From assembly GCA_019096065.1 (NCBI GenBank), contig JAGUCH010000008.1, forward strand, positions 2,051,001 through 2,115,000: DNA of 64,000 nt, in the 5' to 3' direction. The position numbers were made by a program, and so were the translations under genes. Position 1 is the first letter of the stretch; every line of letters begins with the position of its first letter. Under the pieces are notes generated by a model. That model was given only the letters and a program-made list of their open reading frames with translations, was not told the DNA's origin and ran no database searches. Below, piece after piece: positions 45,602 through 60,000 of the stretch. Source of the stretch: Paracyclopina nana (lineage: Eukaryota > Arthropoda > Copepoda > Cyclopoida > Cyclopettidae).

Positions 45602-46612
45602 CTACGCGATGGTCTCTTTCTTGAGAGGCTCCTTCTCCGAGTCTTGGTCGGATTTCTCGTTGGCCGTCCAGGTGACGGTGGATAGGTCTGGGTTCACATT
45701 GGCAGCCTCGCTCATGGGGCCGAGATCCTCTTTGGTGCCGTTACCGTTCTGCGACACCCCGTTCTTGCCATTTTTCACTATGGTGGGGTGGTGTTTTTCG
45801 TCATCGGCCGCCACGGGGAACTCCTCGTTGGCGAGCACTGGCTTCCACCTGCATAAGGATATGAATCATTTTATGTACAGCGAAATAGAGCGATGAAATG
45901 TCTACCTTCTGCGGAGGACGTTGTAGAAGGCTGGAGGCAGCTTCCGCTTGTAGTGCAGGAAGAAGAGCGTGGTGAGGCCGGCCACGATCACCAGAATGAT
46001 GACGGCGATGATGATGGCCATGGCGGAGGATCCGGCGTCCTTTTCGGAGTCGTCGCTGTCGACGAAGCCCTCGGGGTGGTCCTCGTCGTACTCCTCGGCC
46101 TCCTGCGTCGAGTCCGGATAATCTTCGTATTCCGCGCTGTAAGTTGAGGTGGTGGAGGTGGTGGTGGTGGTGGTAGTTGTTGTTGTCGTGGTCGTGGTCG
46201 TGGTCGTCGTGGTCTTTGGGATGACCTCGACGAAGATATCTCCTTTGGTCTGGTATCCGTATCCGCGGTACTGTCCCGCGTGGTAGGACTCCATTTCACA
46301 GCTCCAAGCCCCGGCATCCTCGAGGCCGACGTTGGCGATTTTGATGGCACAGTTGTAGTTGTCGTAGTCGCCGGCGTAGACGGCCCTATGGGCGTAGTCG
46401 GCGCAGTCGAGCACCGTGAGGTTCCACACGTCGCGCTTCCACTCGTAGTCGCACTTTTTGCCGTCATGCTTGAACGTGCACCACTCGTAGTAGCCGTCCA
46501 CCGTGCAAGAGAGCACCAGCTCCTGGCCTTCGTTCACTGAAGTCCGCTTCGGCTTCACCTCGGTGAGGCTGAAGGCTGCGGTGGAGGCCACTAAAAGCAG
46601 GAGATGCCACAT
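45602..46612 (-). CDS. Single-Ig-domain type I membrane protein with poly-Thr stalk
   Basis: Two exons (minus): 46612-45906 and 45848-45602 (954 nt, 317 residues plus stop). N-terminal signal peptide (MWHLLLLVASTAAFS), one Ig-like domain (about 18-130) with LSCTVDG as strand B cysteine and GAWSCEM as strand F cysteine plus several extra cysteines, a run of 19 threonines (about 135-155) likely to be O-glycosylated, an acidic Glu/Asp stretch, a single transmembrane helix (AMAIIIAVIILVIVAGLTT) and a charged cytoplasmic tail of about 90 residues. It is not recognised as a named family. It lies tail to tail with the GT14 gene, 167 bp apart. Confidence 0.85.
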
Positions 46613-49132
46613 GCTGACTTCTTCTTCTTAGGCGTTCGAGTGAGATGATGATGCTACATCAGATTTTCTCGTCACCCCCAGGCCAGAGCTCCGATGATGA
46701 TTGATAGCTGCAACGAGAGTCAGCTTTAATTGCCGCGCTGTTTTCCTGGGAAATAATGCGACGATGGCATGGCTAAAAAGCGACCTGATAGCCAAGGCGC
46801 GATGACGGCCTCGTTCCTGTTCAGAGCATTTTTTCTGCCGTTTCAGCAGGAAATCGATAAATGTGCAAAGCGCTCCCGTTTGAGAAGCTTTTTCACGAGA
46901 CAATGCTACGGCATACTATATACATTTTTGTCAATGTACATGCAAGTGCAATGATTATTGCCGTTATTTTATAGGGGAAATGGAAGCCGCAAATGAGTCG
47001 TGAAACCGCTTCAGGTTGCTGGCAAAAGTCCACATTATTCATAACATGATCTTCGTGAGGTGCCTGCAAATGATGCCTAATGGCATGGCACGGTGCCTAT
47101 AAAAAGCTTCATTGATTGTTCAGCTTTCCGAGCCATGGCCTTGCCTTGATTGGTGCCCGAGTCCAACCTGAGATTATAGGAGCAACGCATTCTCATTGTT
47201 GTCCCCTAATTTGGGAAGGAAACTCGAAATGGGCTCGTCTTCATTAAAGCGATCCAATTTAGTGGCGGGTGGGCGTGCGATAAATGGTAGCAGCTTTTGA
47301 TCTCGCAACAATGCGCGCTCAGATGCCATCTTTAATGGCGGAGAACGCAACCTTGTTCAAACGCGAGGATCGTGAAAAGAGCCCCAAACGGGTACTGGAC
47401 CCTTTTTGGAATTAAAAGCTTTACATCTCGAAAAGAGGGCAGTGGCATGCAGAAGCCGACTTTTTGGGGGCGAGTCGCCCCGTTGCGCCAAGTAGCCCGC
47501 GTCCACAGCGCCCCATTGGGAGCACCATAATATGTTGTTTGAGCTATTCCATCTTATCGCGTTGACCTTTTTGAACATGTCCGCCGTTCGGAATGTCTTA
47601 TGCCCCCGGTGATGGCAAAAAGACCACGACGGATGTCCATCGGCTTTCGCCTCGAAAGGACCATATGCGCTTCGTCCCCAACGGTTTTTTCGCATGGGCG
47701 CTCTACGGGTCGACAATTCAGAAGAGCTACCTAGCTAGTCCAAATGTCATGCGTCCCAATCCACCCCGGCCAACACCCTCGATCGGTTCTAACTTCTAAA
47801 ACCATGAGTCAGGCGCGGTTAAAAAAGCTTGGGTCAACGTCCATTTTGAGCCGATCGGATGCACGCTATATTTAAAGATGGTTTTTACCTGCGTCGTGCA
47901 AAATTGCCGGCGTCTGCTGGTGGTGGAGTAATTTTTGGGTCGCTTCAACTACTAATGGGGTTGGACGAGCAACGCGAACTGGCCGATGTTTGGCGTGCGG
48001 CCGCCGTCGACGACGCCACCGTTTTCCAACCCGGATCGACCGAGTGACAAAGACCAACGCGCAACGCGGCCGTGACGCGCTAAAAAGCCGTTCGCATTTT
48101 TAACCGTCAGCTGACGCCTCTCGCGGCCACGGCCGGACAGTGACCCGCGCGCTAGCCCAATGCCCGTGTTTAAAGAGGCGTCCACTGTAGCTGGCGCTTC
48201 AATGGTCGCGACTTCATCGGTCCAGGTTTTTCCTCGTTGCTAGGCCGGCTTGGCCAGACGTCCGAGTTTGACCTGGGCTCCTCGTGATGAAGCCAAGTCT
48301 TGAGCTCATCCACGGCGAGTAATGACAACGCGCAATGACTTACTTTTTCTCAAACTTACAACACGGCCGAGCTCATCTAAATCCCAAAAATGCGAATCTA
48401 GCGAAATCGCGCTTCATTTAGGAAATATTTCGCGTGTTGCGACCGACCTCTTCTCGACGCGAGAGTCGCCTCGGCATCGTGGATTTGGTGGCTTGCAGTA
48501 GGTGACGGGAAACGGCACAAAGAGCGTGAAAAAAGTCGCTTCCGCAGCATTAAGCGACGTTCGAATGGCAAACATTCAACTTCTCGACGGTCCTCAAAGC
48601 CACGCTCGCCTCTTTTCAAACTTTATGGGTTCTTTGGGCGTTTCAGAGTAGCTGCTCGAACCCGTTTCGTTCATCGGGGGGTCGCCCATTAACGTTTTTT
48701 AAAGCCGAGGCCTGCCAAACCGGTCCGCGAGATGTCACCCTAGGCCATCATCCAAGAGCGGGGATTCTTTTACGGCTTTTAAACGGCCCATGCGATCAAG
48801 AGAAAAAAAGAGAGTAGCATATTCTTCTTATGCGCTTCATTGCCGCCAATAAGACAAGTCATTGCAAAAGCGTAACTCTCGCCGCTTCAATTGGAAGCCT
48901 CGATCAACGGATCTTTAAGATTCCCAGCGAGTTTTGGAAGACTCGAAAGGGGGGCAGTTTTCCTTAAACGCACAAGAAACGAGTGGAATGCACTAACCGT
49001 GCACTTGACAGTCACCGCACCATCAGCTGAAGCAAGTGAAAAACAACATTTTTTCTCCGTATTCTCAGATTTTAAAATGCTTCAGGGGGCAGATTTCGTT
49101 CTCGCGCGTAGGTTTTTCCATTTCATGGCATC

Positions 49133-49518
49133 AGGGCGTTCCCATATTGACCTGTTAGTCAAGTTAAGTTAGGAAAAAAGTTAAGTTCAGTTCAGTTCCG
49201 TTCCCAGATATTTATGTAGGTAGAACTGAACTTAGCTTGATTTTATGTAGTACTAGCTTACTTGCCCAGCTAAGTTCAGTTGCCAAACTGAACTTAGCTA
49301 CAAAAAGTGTTCTCATATGCGTAGTCACAGAAGCTAAAAACAACTAAATTTGCTCATCAGCTGATGATCAACAACGCGTTGGCGTGTCAGCTCAGCGGTC
49401 AACTGAACATTGCTAAAACGAACCGAACTTGGCTAGAACAAGCTGAACTTAACTCATCAAGTAAGGTTGCTGTTCTAGCAACGTAACTTGACTAAAAATG
49501 CGAATATGGGATCGCCCT
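49133..49518 (+). mobile_element. AGGGCGWTCCCATATT TIR element, copy 2
   Basis: 386 bp, same ends as copy 1, flanked by ATC on both sides. Very similar to copies 1 and 3 throughout. Confidence 0.88.
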
Positions 49519-50132
49519 ATCAACTTCCGCACTCTCCGGGCCGCAGCAGCTCCTATCTCGAAATGCTTCCACTCGAAGCCTAGTTTGGTTAAATAACACC
49601 GATGTCATCAAAGCGATATACGCGAAACCCGTCATTTTTGCTCTCACAGCCAAAGATTTGCGGTTTTCTTACTGCATCATTAGCAGCTTGACTCAGGGTA
49701 TGATTTTGGTATCCATCTTCATCGAAGTCGACCAAGAAAAAAGAAGATCAATTACAATTCCGATATTGACTGTGAAAATTGCACAATACCTTCTAATGTT
49801 AGAGGAACTAATGCGATGATTGATTGATCCACCACCGCGCGCTTCCCCAAAAACCAAAATGTGGACGCTCGATCAGAGGCGAATTTGGCACCAGCCAATG
49901 ACAAGATGCCGCACATTTCGAGGAATCGAGCCATCATTGATATGCCTTCTTTCGCTCATTTGCCGAATCAGAATTTAATTGGGCCTTCGCTCGGGGGGTC
50001 GCTCCGCTCGAAATGTTCAAGCGTCTGATGATGAATTCTGTACCATTTGATCGCCATTTTTGGCCAGAAAGCCATAATTCAAGCTTCAATGTGGCTGAAT
50101 TGTTGCAGCCAACGCCATCTGTGAGACTCCTT

Positions 50133-50508
50133 AGGGCGTTCCCATATTGACCTGTTAGTCAAGTTAAGTTAGGAAAAAAGTTAAGTTCAGTTCAGTTCCG
50201 TTCCCAGATATGTATGTAGGTAGAACTGAACTTTGCTTGATTTTATGTAGTAGTAGCTTACTTGCCCAGCTAAGTTCAGTTGCCAAACTGAACTTAGCTA
50301 CAAAAAGTGTTCTAATATGCGTAGAAACTGAAGCTAACTTTGCTCATCAGCTGCTGATGGACAACGCGTTGGCGTGTCAGCTCAGCGGTCAACTGAACAT
50401 TGCTAAAACGAACCGAACTTGGCTAGAACAAGCTGAACTTAACTGATCAAGTAAGGTTGCTGTTCTAGCAACGTAACTTGACTAAAAATGCCAATATGGG
50501 ATCGCCCT
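50133..50508 (+). mobile_element. AGGGCGWTCCCATATT TIR element, copy 3
   Basis: 376 bp, same ends, flanked by CTT on both sides. It lies only about 0.6 kb from copy 2 in the same orientation. Confidence 0.88.
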
Positions 50509-52808
50509 CTTGATAGCTTTCAGCTTAAAAGTCATTATGCGGATGACGGGAAGCATTTTTGAAAGTATGATGTACTGTTCTACATCGGGCAAATGGATTT
50601 TGCTCATAAGAAGCTCCCACTTTTTCGCCACATCATCAATCATGGGAACAATGTCAAAAAGCTTCGGAAAAAGGTGAATCATTATAAAAGTTTTTTTTCT
50701 CAATTTTTCACATCCCATGAATTCTTTTTGCTGAAGAGAAAAAAATGCCTCATTAAAAGGTTGGACTTTTTTCTGTTGAATCAAATGTTGCTCTCTTGGT
50801 TAATAGGCAATGCTTTAAAAGCGAGAAAATGGTGTCGGCGCGAGAAGACTCACTTTTCCATGGGCACGCAGACATTTTCCTATAAGTACGGCAATTGGGA
50901 AACGTTTTTCCTGTTAAAATAGGGTTACTGAAGCGCGAGCTGTCAAGCATCAGTCAAGATTTTTTCAACTCATTGTCCGCGGCAGCAGCAGTGCATGTGC
51001 TCAAAATTGGCTCTGAAAAATGGAGGGTGAGTGGTGACAAAGTTAGAAACCTTTCCCCTTTGCAGCATTATAGTTGCTACTTTTAGCCATCGATAAATCT
51101 TCACCCTCCTCCGTGTGCTTTCTTTAAAAAATCCGGATTATCAGAGAAAATAAAGAGCGTGGGAAATACGAATAGAAAGCGAAGCCCGGTTATGCTAATG
51201 TCATTTGGCACCTCGGTGAATTAGTGGAAAAATGGCAATAACACTCATGGCAAATTGAGCTCGATCTCCATTCCAAACTTTGGTATTTACAAGTAGGTGC
51301 CTCTGCATTAGCATGCTGACTGCTTCACGTTGCTTACCTCCTCTCGTTGCATGAAAACGACCATGAAAGCCAATAAAGCCAATCATTTGGGAGGTTCCAG
51401 TCTACTTTGGTGGATAGGGAGGGGAAATATGATCTGGCGTCAAGCGTGGAAAAATAATGAATGTCACGCAAAAAGTCAACTCGGCTGCTTGGATCATGAC
51501 AAAATAAAGCACCAAAAGTAGCATATATTGCGTTCATCAACGAGATGGTCCAGATATGAGATTGTGTTGTCACTCTTTTGGCTATTGTCCAGCCAGAGAG
51601 AGTTGTCGATCAACCTTTGCGGCCACAATGGGGTAAAAGAGCCAACAAACAATTTTTGGATGTGCCGTAGAAGATGATCACTATTAGGCTCTTGGCGGGT
51701 TCAGTTAAAGGCTAGGTTTTTGGGCCGGTTTTTCCAGCCGCAGTTCTTGTTTGCATGCGTGATGTTGGTTTTAGGAGGCAATGTTTCTCCTTTAGCGTTT
51801 CCCCCCTTTGCCATTGTCTGCATGTCATCAAGCAGAAAGACAAGTGAGACAACATTTGGTGGCCAAGAGTGTAACGCTGCAAGGGGGAGGCTTTACGTGG
51901 CTAGAGGCCAAAGACCCGCAAATTAAAGCGAGATTGCAATGAATATATTCTCAGGTGACAACTGCACATCTTTGGGCAAAGCATTCATTTTTCCACGTCA
52001 TGTGGTGGCATTGATTAACACCCAATCATTTTTCAGGTAAAATCTGCTCTGCACCCGCTCATGTTGAAATCATTGATTTTTTGGTGCGTGTTCAAACAGA
52101 ACTTTAGACGCACAGCCAGACGCTTACTTTGAGTTAGGAAGGGGTAGCTAAGGATAGGTGCTTCGATGGAAAAAGATGGGCTTACAATATACATGTTTCC
52201 ACCAAAAGTAAAGCACGGCCCTATCACAATCAACATATCGATCGGTGATGGTAATAACGAAGCGTATCTTTAGGCTTGTGATGCATCCTAGCCTGAAATG
52301 TTAATGACGGCAGCAGCTGAAACGGGAAAAAAGCGTTTCTCCATTTCAAAGGCAAGCGTTTTTAAACTAGAAAGCATGGTAAATTGTGCGCAATTGAGCA
52401 AATGAGGGACCATTTTGTGGCTGCATCATTCTGATAGATTTCGGCCAATTTTTGCGCTCGCGTTTATTTAGGGGAAGCTGCAATTTCCCTGTCAAAAGAT
52501 GAGGGTAGTCAAGGATCGATCGATGAGTACAAGCCGTCAAAATGTCAATTATTGGACACGCATTATTAAAGAAGAAATCACAATGGAGGCGAAAGGTTTT
52601 TGCGCTAAAAGGCCACGCTCATCTGATCGATGGCATCAGATTGGAATGCTTTTGAGGGCAACAGTACACGAGTTGGGCTTTTGCTGATTCCTCGCAGATG
52701 ATCCGATTCCTGCCATAAATTCTGTTTATCGTTTACCCTGGATGCTTCATCAATTTTTCAGTGCAAAGAAGTCGTATTGAGCTTTTCCCGATTTGGGGTG
52801 AGTCATAA

Positions 52809-53199
52809 GGCCAATTTCATATTATCGAAGTCAAGCTAAGGCAAGCTAAGCTAGGTTCTTTGGAGGCTAATATCTCAGCAAATACTGAGTGTATTGGCAC
52901 CAAATTTGGTAGGATTCATCAAAATGTCAACCAATAGCTGCGTTCCAAATTTGGTTAAGTTCCGAGGCCGTTTAGAGGAGGTCATTTTCTAAGCAAAGCT
53001 AGGTATCTAGCTGGTCTTTTTAGGCAGGTAAAGTCAGCCTATGGAAGGGATCCTTAGATTCATTTGAAATTTGGTATGGTGGCTTATTAGGCTCTTCTTA
53101 TGAATCCTACCAAATTTGGTGCCAATCGACTCAGTAGTTGCTGAGCTATAAGCCTCAAAAGTACCTTGCTTTTTTTAGCTTGTCTTTGTGAAATTGGCC
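52809..53199. mobile_element. Foldback/TIR element, about 390 bp
   Basis: Starts GGCCAATTTCA and ends with its complement TGAAATTGGCC. Long imperfect arms follow, including CACCAAATTTGGTAGGATTCAT at 52911-52929 and its reverse complement near 53098-53120. No ORF. Confidence 0.75.
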
Positions 53200-56100
53200 T
53201 ATAATAATAAATAGTAATGAAGTATGTATTGAAGAAGCAAAAAGCATGACTCATCCTCATTCTCTTGATTGGAAATCAATTAAACTTGATTCGAAGGTGG
53301 CAGATGTGCGCGACCTTTAAGAATCACAGGAATTCTGATGTTGGTTCCCAAACGTTTAGCGATTGAATCAGGTTTTTTGGACGCTGAATGGATTTCTGCG
53401 TGGATTGTGTCCATCAGCAGCTCAGGATGTTTTTGACAAAATCACCATGATCCGTGAACAACCTTTTAAATGAGCATTTGGGAAAATTGTCAGCTCGCTG
53501 GCATGGCTGGCTAGTTGAAGATTTATGTTTTGCAAGCTTTGACTTCAATCCATATGCCATGTAAGGTCGATCTCGTGCACTGCGCTTTGCTCACCTTTCA
53601 AAGCGCGCTTTGAGCTTAATGTCCTGTTCATGTACGCACCAAACTCCTTAGGAAAATGTACGAAAAACACCTCAATGAAAGGAGGAAAATTGTCTTATGA
53701 CAGGCGCCAGCTGACACTGAAAAAATCAGATCGACTTTGAGCCAACTCGAAAGTAAACAAATAAAATTTTGGCTGCTTAGCGTAGAGTGGCAGTCAGCAA
53801 CAGATTCACTTTTCCTTAAGATAATTTTTTCCATACCTTAAGGCATTCTTAATACATGAACAGGGCAGTAAGGCCATAGAAAATACATAGAAGGCATGGC
53901 TTATTTTTGCCTTGAGGACGACCCCTCCTCCTGCAATAAGTGACATCCGAGAGAGTCTAACGATGATAGGGTTCAGAAGATCTGACATTTTGAATGGCAC
54001 TTCAGCAGATTTCTCGTGTTGTGATTCTTATCGAACACCAAAAGTACTCGCGAGCATTGTGCACATTTGCACCTTCCAGGCTACATAGCTGTTCACCACA
54101 ACTGTACGAATGACAGTAAATAAGTGCTTTGAAAATGCTCGCATATCTACCAGAAGCCAGACAGATTGGAATGCAGCTTGTAGATGGTCTCATCACTTTT
54201 TATTGCGCAAAACTTGGCATGTTTGAGAAATTCGATCACTCTTTTCCCGTCTCGCATTAAAAATATTTGGAAGTGTCAATTTTCCTCAGCTGCTGCTTAT
54301 GGCAGATGATCGACCCTCTTGTTTTTGCCATGGACCTAACAATAGAAGAATGGCATTTGAAGGGCTGCTACCGTCGATCAGATAGCTAGATATTACATTA
54401 TAGGTGATTGGCTTGTTATTAAGCACTTTATAATCTGAAGCAAGTGCTATTTACAAGATTGAATTTAGCCACTGATACTCTCCCGCGTACGATGTAAATT
54501 GTGTTCTTTAATGGAAGCATCTCAAAGTGGAACTCAATGAAAGAAGCCCATATCATCCTTATTTATGCGCGATCGGTCAAAGTTTGTCATGGCTTGATTC
54601 AGCCTCAACCCTGTTTTGAGGACAGACAAAAGTTGGTATATTCTGCATAGCTTTCGTGCCTAGCAGCAATTTGGGTTGAAAACATTTCCTGTTGACTGGC
54701 TGAAAGAGCCAGAAAAATTCATTTAAGCCCTAGACCTGACAGGAGGAAATGGAAATCCTTCTTGCTGTTGCGCATTAAAGAGATCAAATAGCCATATTGA
54801 CAACTTTCCTTCATGGTAGGAATTTTTCAAAGCTCTTGCCGTTTGAAGCAGCCTACTTGCCTGCCAACACTCAGCTTATTTTGCCTATCTTCCTCACACT
54901 TTACATCTTAGGACATTTGCCTCTCTCATTATGAATCTGCTCTTTCAACCACAGAGGACTCACTGGGAAAACTATCAGAAAATGTGTTGTTTCCCAGACA
55001 TTTAGCCACGCTCAAACTTCTTCCTGTTTGTTTTCATCCACCACTCGTCATGCTGCATGGAAGCCACTGGATTCATTAATTTCGTCAAAATCGCTCTGGC
55101 CATTTAAGTTCGCAAGAGAGAGAGAGAGCCTGAGGGCTTCGTACAATCTTCATCCCAGCAGCTACTGCTGCTATTTCTGTCCAGTGTTATATCAAGAAGT
55201 GGAGATCTCCGCGCAGAACTGATGAAGCAAAGCAATTGATGATGCTCAAGACAATCATCAGTCTTGGTGAACACAAAACTTTCATCAGCTTGGAAAACAA
55301 ATTTGCCAAGCTTGACCTGAACCCTCATTTTCATGGAAAAATGCCTAAAAGGATTGCGTGGCGAACAAAGCAAATCTAGGAAAATTACAGGGTAGCTCAG
55401 TGTATCAGTTGATGTGGCTCTTCTTGAGCTCCCTATTTCTACCGCTGGCACTGCAATGGCATCGCGATTTCAGCTGTTATTCAACTGCCTCGAAAGTGGT
55501 GCCATCAATCGGAAAGGAGACTAGCACAGCCTTGAAAATGAGGGTGTAGTGTTAGCAGGAGCTACTTGAACTACAAATATCTCTCATTAGTAGGTTGGTA
55601 GCTAGCAGAAATAGGTAGCACATGAAGCTTTGGACACTCCTACTCAGATTCTAGTTAGTGCTCGCACCTATGAAAAGAGTCCATGGCCTAGTTGCAGCCA
55701 CTAGCCGTAAAAATGGATTCAAATGCCGGCTGCTGAGCTATGCAAATTCTTGGCCATAAAGATTTTGAAAGGTAAACAACCTAAGCCTAAATCAGATAAT
55801 CGTGCTTGACCAAACTAGCAAAATGTTACATGCCAACACAACAAGCTCTTCATAGCGAAAACGGCAGCCATTCCATAGGAACTGGCAAAACGCTAGGCCA
55901 CTTGAACATTGTTTACCAAACGGATTTTTTCCAATTTGAATGCCAGCCATTGTACGTACATTCATAAATTGATCTCTCTGGGCTAAAACCAATTAGACCT
56001 GAGCTAACAAGATAACAAACAGCTGCAGTCTAAATTGAATGGGGATCTGAATTAGCTCTTGCATCAAAGAAAATTGGCAAAAGCACAGCTGCCATACCTG

Positions 56101-56270
56101 GTTGGTGAAAACAATTTTTTCCTCTGCTCCTTTTTTGGTGTGAAACTGTGCAATGTCTGTCATAGCATTTGTAATAATGGGAAACAGAGCCCAGTCCGAA
56201 GCAATTTTGGACTAGGCAATTATGCGTATCATCACATGGTCAGTTTTTTTACAATCACTAGATATAATCC

Positions 56271-57023
56271 TATTACTATTAGCTACCCCCAACATTTCAA
56301 GCATTGCAAAAATTTAATTTTGCAAGCTGTTTTGGCCCCTCAATTTTTTTCCAGAGATGCCTTAAATTTTGCGGTCCGGTTTATCACAGACAGTTGAGGG
56401 TGAGCTCATCAAAGTTGACCCAGTGGTCTAGCCTGCACCAGCTGCGCGCGTTGGAACATCTTGGCGCCGCGCAAGCCCGTACGGCCCCATACGGCCATGT
56501 ATATTCAAATCCCAGGCTCATTATCTTCCGCGTCTTTGATCGTGACTTGGTTACGGTTGTTATCGCTTCTTATTTACTGACATCGCAACCTCGTCAGTAA
56601 ATAAGAACCGATAACAACCGCAACCAAGCCACGATCAAAGATGCGGAAGATAATGGGCCCCAGTCATTCCTTAACTTTTTCTGATTTATTTATCTGGCTT
56701 AAATTATGTTAAAGGAATTTGGATTAGTTCCATGGAATATGAGGGGCATAAAATTACTTTAAATCCCTCAAATTTGGTTCCAGTGCCATTAAGTATTTAA
56801 TATCCCCCAAAATGCTTAGAAAGAAATGTGATATAAAAGAGCTGAGTCAGATCGGTAAACTGAATTATGACGCGAGGAAATCGTATTACGGTATATAAAA
56901 TGATCATTATCCACTTGTTGATGGTTAATGCTCATTATCCTCCTCTGAATCAAAGAGCAAAAATCATCGAAATTATGTGTTTGGAACTAATGTAGTGCTC
57001 AGCCGACTCAGCTAATAGTAATA
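56271..57023 (-). mobile_element. TIR element, family 'TATTACTATTAGCT', copy C (reverse), with nested hairpin
   Basis: Ends TATTACTATTAGCT (56271) and AGCTAATAGTAATA (57010-57023). The interior matches copies A and B in reverse (AACATTTCAAGCATTGCAAAA, GTTGACCCAGTGGTCTAGCC, TGGATAATGATCAT). It lacks the long terminal hairpin except for an ATAATCC stub at 56264-56270, and carries a 135-bp hairpin (56520-56654) instead of the tRNA-like region. Confidence 0.75.
56520..56654. repeat. Long hairpin nested in copy C; core 56555-56619
   Basis: Arms ATTATCTTCCGCGTCTTTGA and complement, continuing to an inner stem GGTTGTTATCG/CGATAACAACC with tip CATCGCAACCT. The core of 65 nt parallels 34868-34932. 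Confidence 0.85.
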
Positions 57024-60000
57024 AACATTGTATTGCGAAGTTCTGAGAAAGCCTTTTTGGTGGTTTTTCATGCCCGACCACCATGCAATTATTCCCCATA
57101 GCCATATCTTGCAAATAAATCTATGCATCAAATGTAAACATGCACGCAATTATTATTATTGCAATCATCTCTCTCCATTGCTGGCGGTATTTATGCAATT
57201 ATTTCACACATATTCGGTCCAAATTTCATGCAAATCACGCTTTAAATTCCGAATTTAAGCTGACATGTGCAAACTTGCGCAGCCTGTCAAGCTTTTTTTC
57301 CAATTCAGGGTGAGCCAAAAATGTAATCTTTTGCGAGGCCTTGCCCCAATGGCAATCTTTGTACGGAGTGAAAAATGTTGTTGTGAGCACAGTTTCACTT
57401 GAGACACACTGTAGCATAAACCATGCGATGGGCAGCGTTGAAAAGGATTTTTCACCAAGATTTTATGCTGCATGGCTTGACAGGTCAGCAACAAATTACA
57501 ACTTTTCTGCAATAGCATGACCCATTTATTACGCGAGCTTTGAAGAGGCTTGCTTGCCTCTTAGGGCTCTTGAGCATAATCTAGCCAACTTTGCAATGCT
57601 ACAAAATGCATTTATTCAAGGTCGCACCATTCTCAACTCGTTCGTTTATTAATCTTGCTGAGCTTTTTTTCTGGCGGTCAACCGTTCCCAGGATGCACTT
57701 GAGTTATCATTTATTAGGAGCACTGTCAAATCAGCGTCAATGTTGACCGAATGATGACTGCTTTTTTTCGATATCCTTTGGTGATAGAGAGCGCTGTTAT
57801 TCAATGAATCCATTTTCTCACCGAATCATGGCTGATTTTGCTCTGAAACTGACGAAAGGCCCTAATGGGGTGATTGTTAGGCCAGGGGGTCAATTACTTT
57901 GGTGGGGAACCCAGTTTATCTGTAAAATAGCCCAATATCTAATGATCATAAGAGAAAACACCTTCATAGCCTTTGGCACTGTGAGCTCGAAATTGCTCAG
58001 AGGTCTTTACATTATGACCCATCCATCATCACAAGCTTCTTTTCAACTACCATGCACTATTTGTGTGGCCAATATCAGTATATGGAAAAAGATAATGAGG
58101 TGTGCAACTTCATATTGAAGGGAAGCAGCGATTAAAATCTAGTTATTGGATATTGCATTTCGGTCATTTATCATCTGAAGGTATAATTATTCGGAGGAAT
58201 TTTGAAAAAATACCTCACACTCTTGGAAGTCTCCTGAAAAATGGCAATGCTCCAAAGTAGCCTTCTCATCCCGTGTCTGCAGTGCGCACTGAAATCGGCA
58301 GTAATAGTTTGCTTCCAGCGTGCATTTTGTAGGGAAAAATTGGAGTTCCCGAATCATTATTTCTGGGAGGTCGCTCGCGCGCGCTTTATTTTGACAACCG
58401 AATGTGATGTGCATGACACATCATGAGAACAGGCTCTTTTCAGTGGCTTCTCCGGCCTTTTGTGGCTACACACACTAAAATCCTCCGTCATCATAACCAC
58501 ACTTTTGAGAAGCATCGTACAATGAAGGAAAATAACCATGCAACCTCCAGGTGCAAGACAACGCTTGCTAATTCTTGCAGGGGACGCTTTCATGGGCAAG
58601 AAAAAAACACTAATTCAAGATGAATGGGTTGTTGCCATGATGCAGTCAGAAATTAAAATTCTTCAGCATGGCCTTCGTATGTTCATTTTTCAAAGTAGAA
58701 TAACAAACTTCTGTTTGAAATTGGTTTGTTTTGCTTCTCAAGCACCAATTTCAAGATGGGCACAGTGGGTAAACATGCATCGATTGGGCTGTCGATGGAA
58801 GGACTATGCATAACAGATTTACCCCAGCGTGAAATTACACTCACGAGATATCTGATCTAATCAGTATAATATTGAGTAATTTTCTATTTTTGTTCCATCA
58901 ACTTCTGGGCTGAACTTGACCTTCTCAAATTGCTCTAAAAAACTTGATGCAAAAGTGAATCTACTGTTAAATTCGCTTGCTGCATTTTTATATTTTCATA
59001 TGGTAAACGAAGCATCGGGTCGAACGTTAGACAACACATTCAACTCGCATAAAAATTAAACTTAATACGCACTCAGCTCGGAGGAAAAAGTTATGATGGC
59101 TGAGCCATCTGGTTGCTATGCTAAATAAACTGCCCTCGGCCACAAGAATTCTACTGAGACTTTTGCAATTGAGATGTACAAGCTTTCAAAGTTTCCCCTT
59201 CAACTTCGCATAGGAAGTCATTAGCACTTTTATCTGCTTCTATTTGAAAATTAGGCGGAGCACCACGGAAAACTCTCACTTTTACCGCCATTTTTGCGTC
59301 AAAACTCACTTCCTTTGAGGAGTCACACGTACATCGGCACTTAAATTGGCCTACGGTGTTACACAGATCTCGTCAAAAGTTGCACAGCTCTTATTTGCAA
59401 ATAAGAAGATGATGAAGCTCTTTTTTCAAATATGGCTTGGCACACCTAGAAAACGTTGCACTTTTTGTGCACTTTCTTTGTTCATGGACCTCCTGGTGGG
59501 AGGAGAATCTAAATTCAATTTTAGCATGAAATAGATTAGCATGAATTTTGGGTCAAAAAAGTCTATTTACATTGAGTGGCTTGTGGCCAAGCATGCCAAC
59601 ATTATTTTCTGCGATACAAAGTAAAGCGATGGCCCTGATAAGGTTGCGTGAGTTATGCGATGAAATGTTGCCTGATTGAAAAATTCAAACAAAGCACACG
59701 CATTTTTCTGTAGCTACAACTAATAATAATGCCTCTCAATTATGACATTTCAAATATTGAATTGAACTCCGACTATTTCATTAGTGTTGACTCAGGTGCA
59801 CAGCTTTCATACCTGACTTTTCCTGACGCCATGACAGCTTGTTTTTAGGTAATTTGAGACTTTCCCCCTACATGAAAAAAAGGAAGAAAGGAATGCAAGA
59901 CATTTCTCTGTTTCTACTACACACAATAACAGTAGGAAAAACACATGTGCTTGAGTGTTCAGGCAAGCTGAAACTCAATCATGCCAATAAAGGAGGAGTA

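Noticed and set aside
45988-46467. Alternative-frame ORF rich in Arg, Ser, Thr and Pro
   Set aside because: Shadow of the Ig protein exon and its ACC/ACG-type microsatellite.
47095-47110. TATAAAA promoter
   Set aside because: No initiator, ORF or splice structure follows on either strand.
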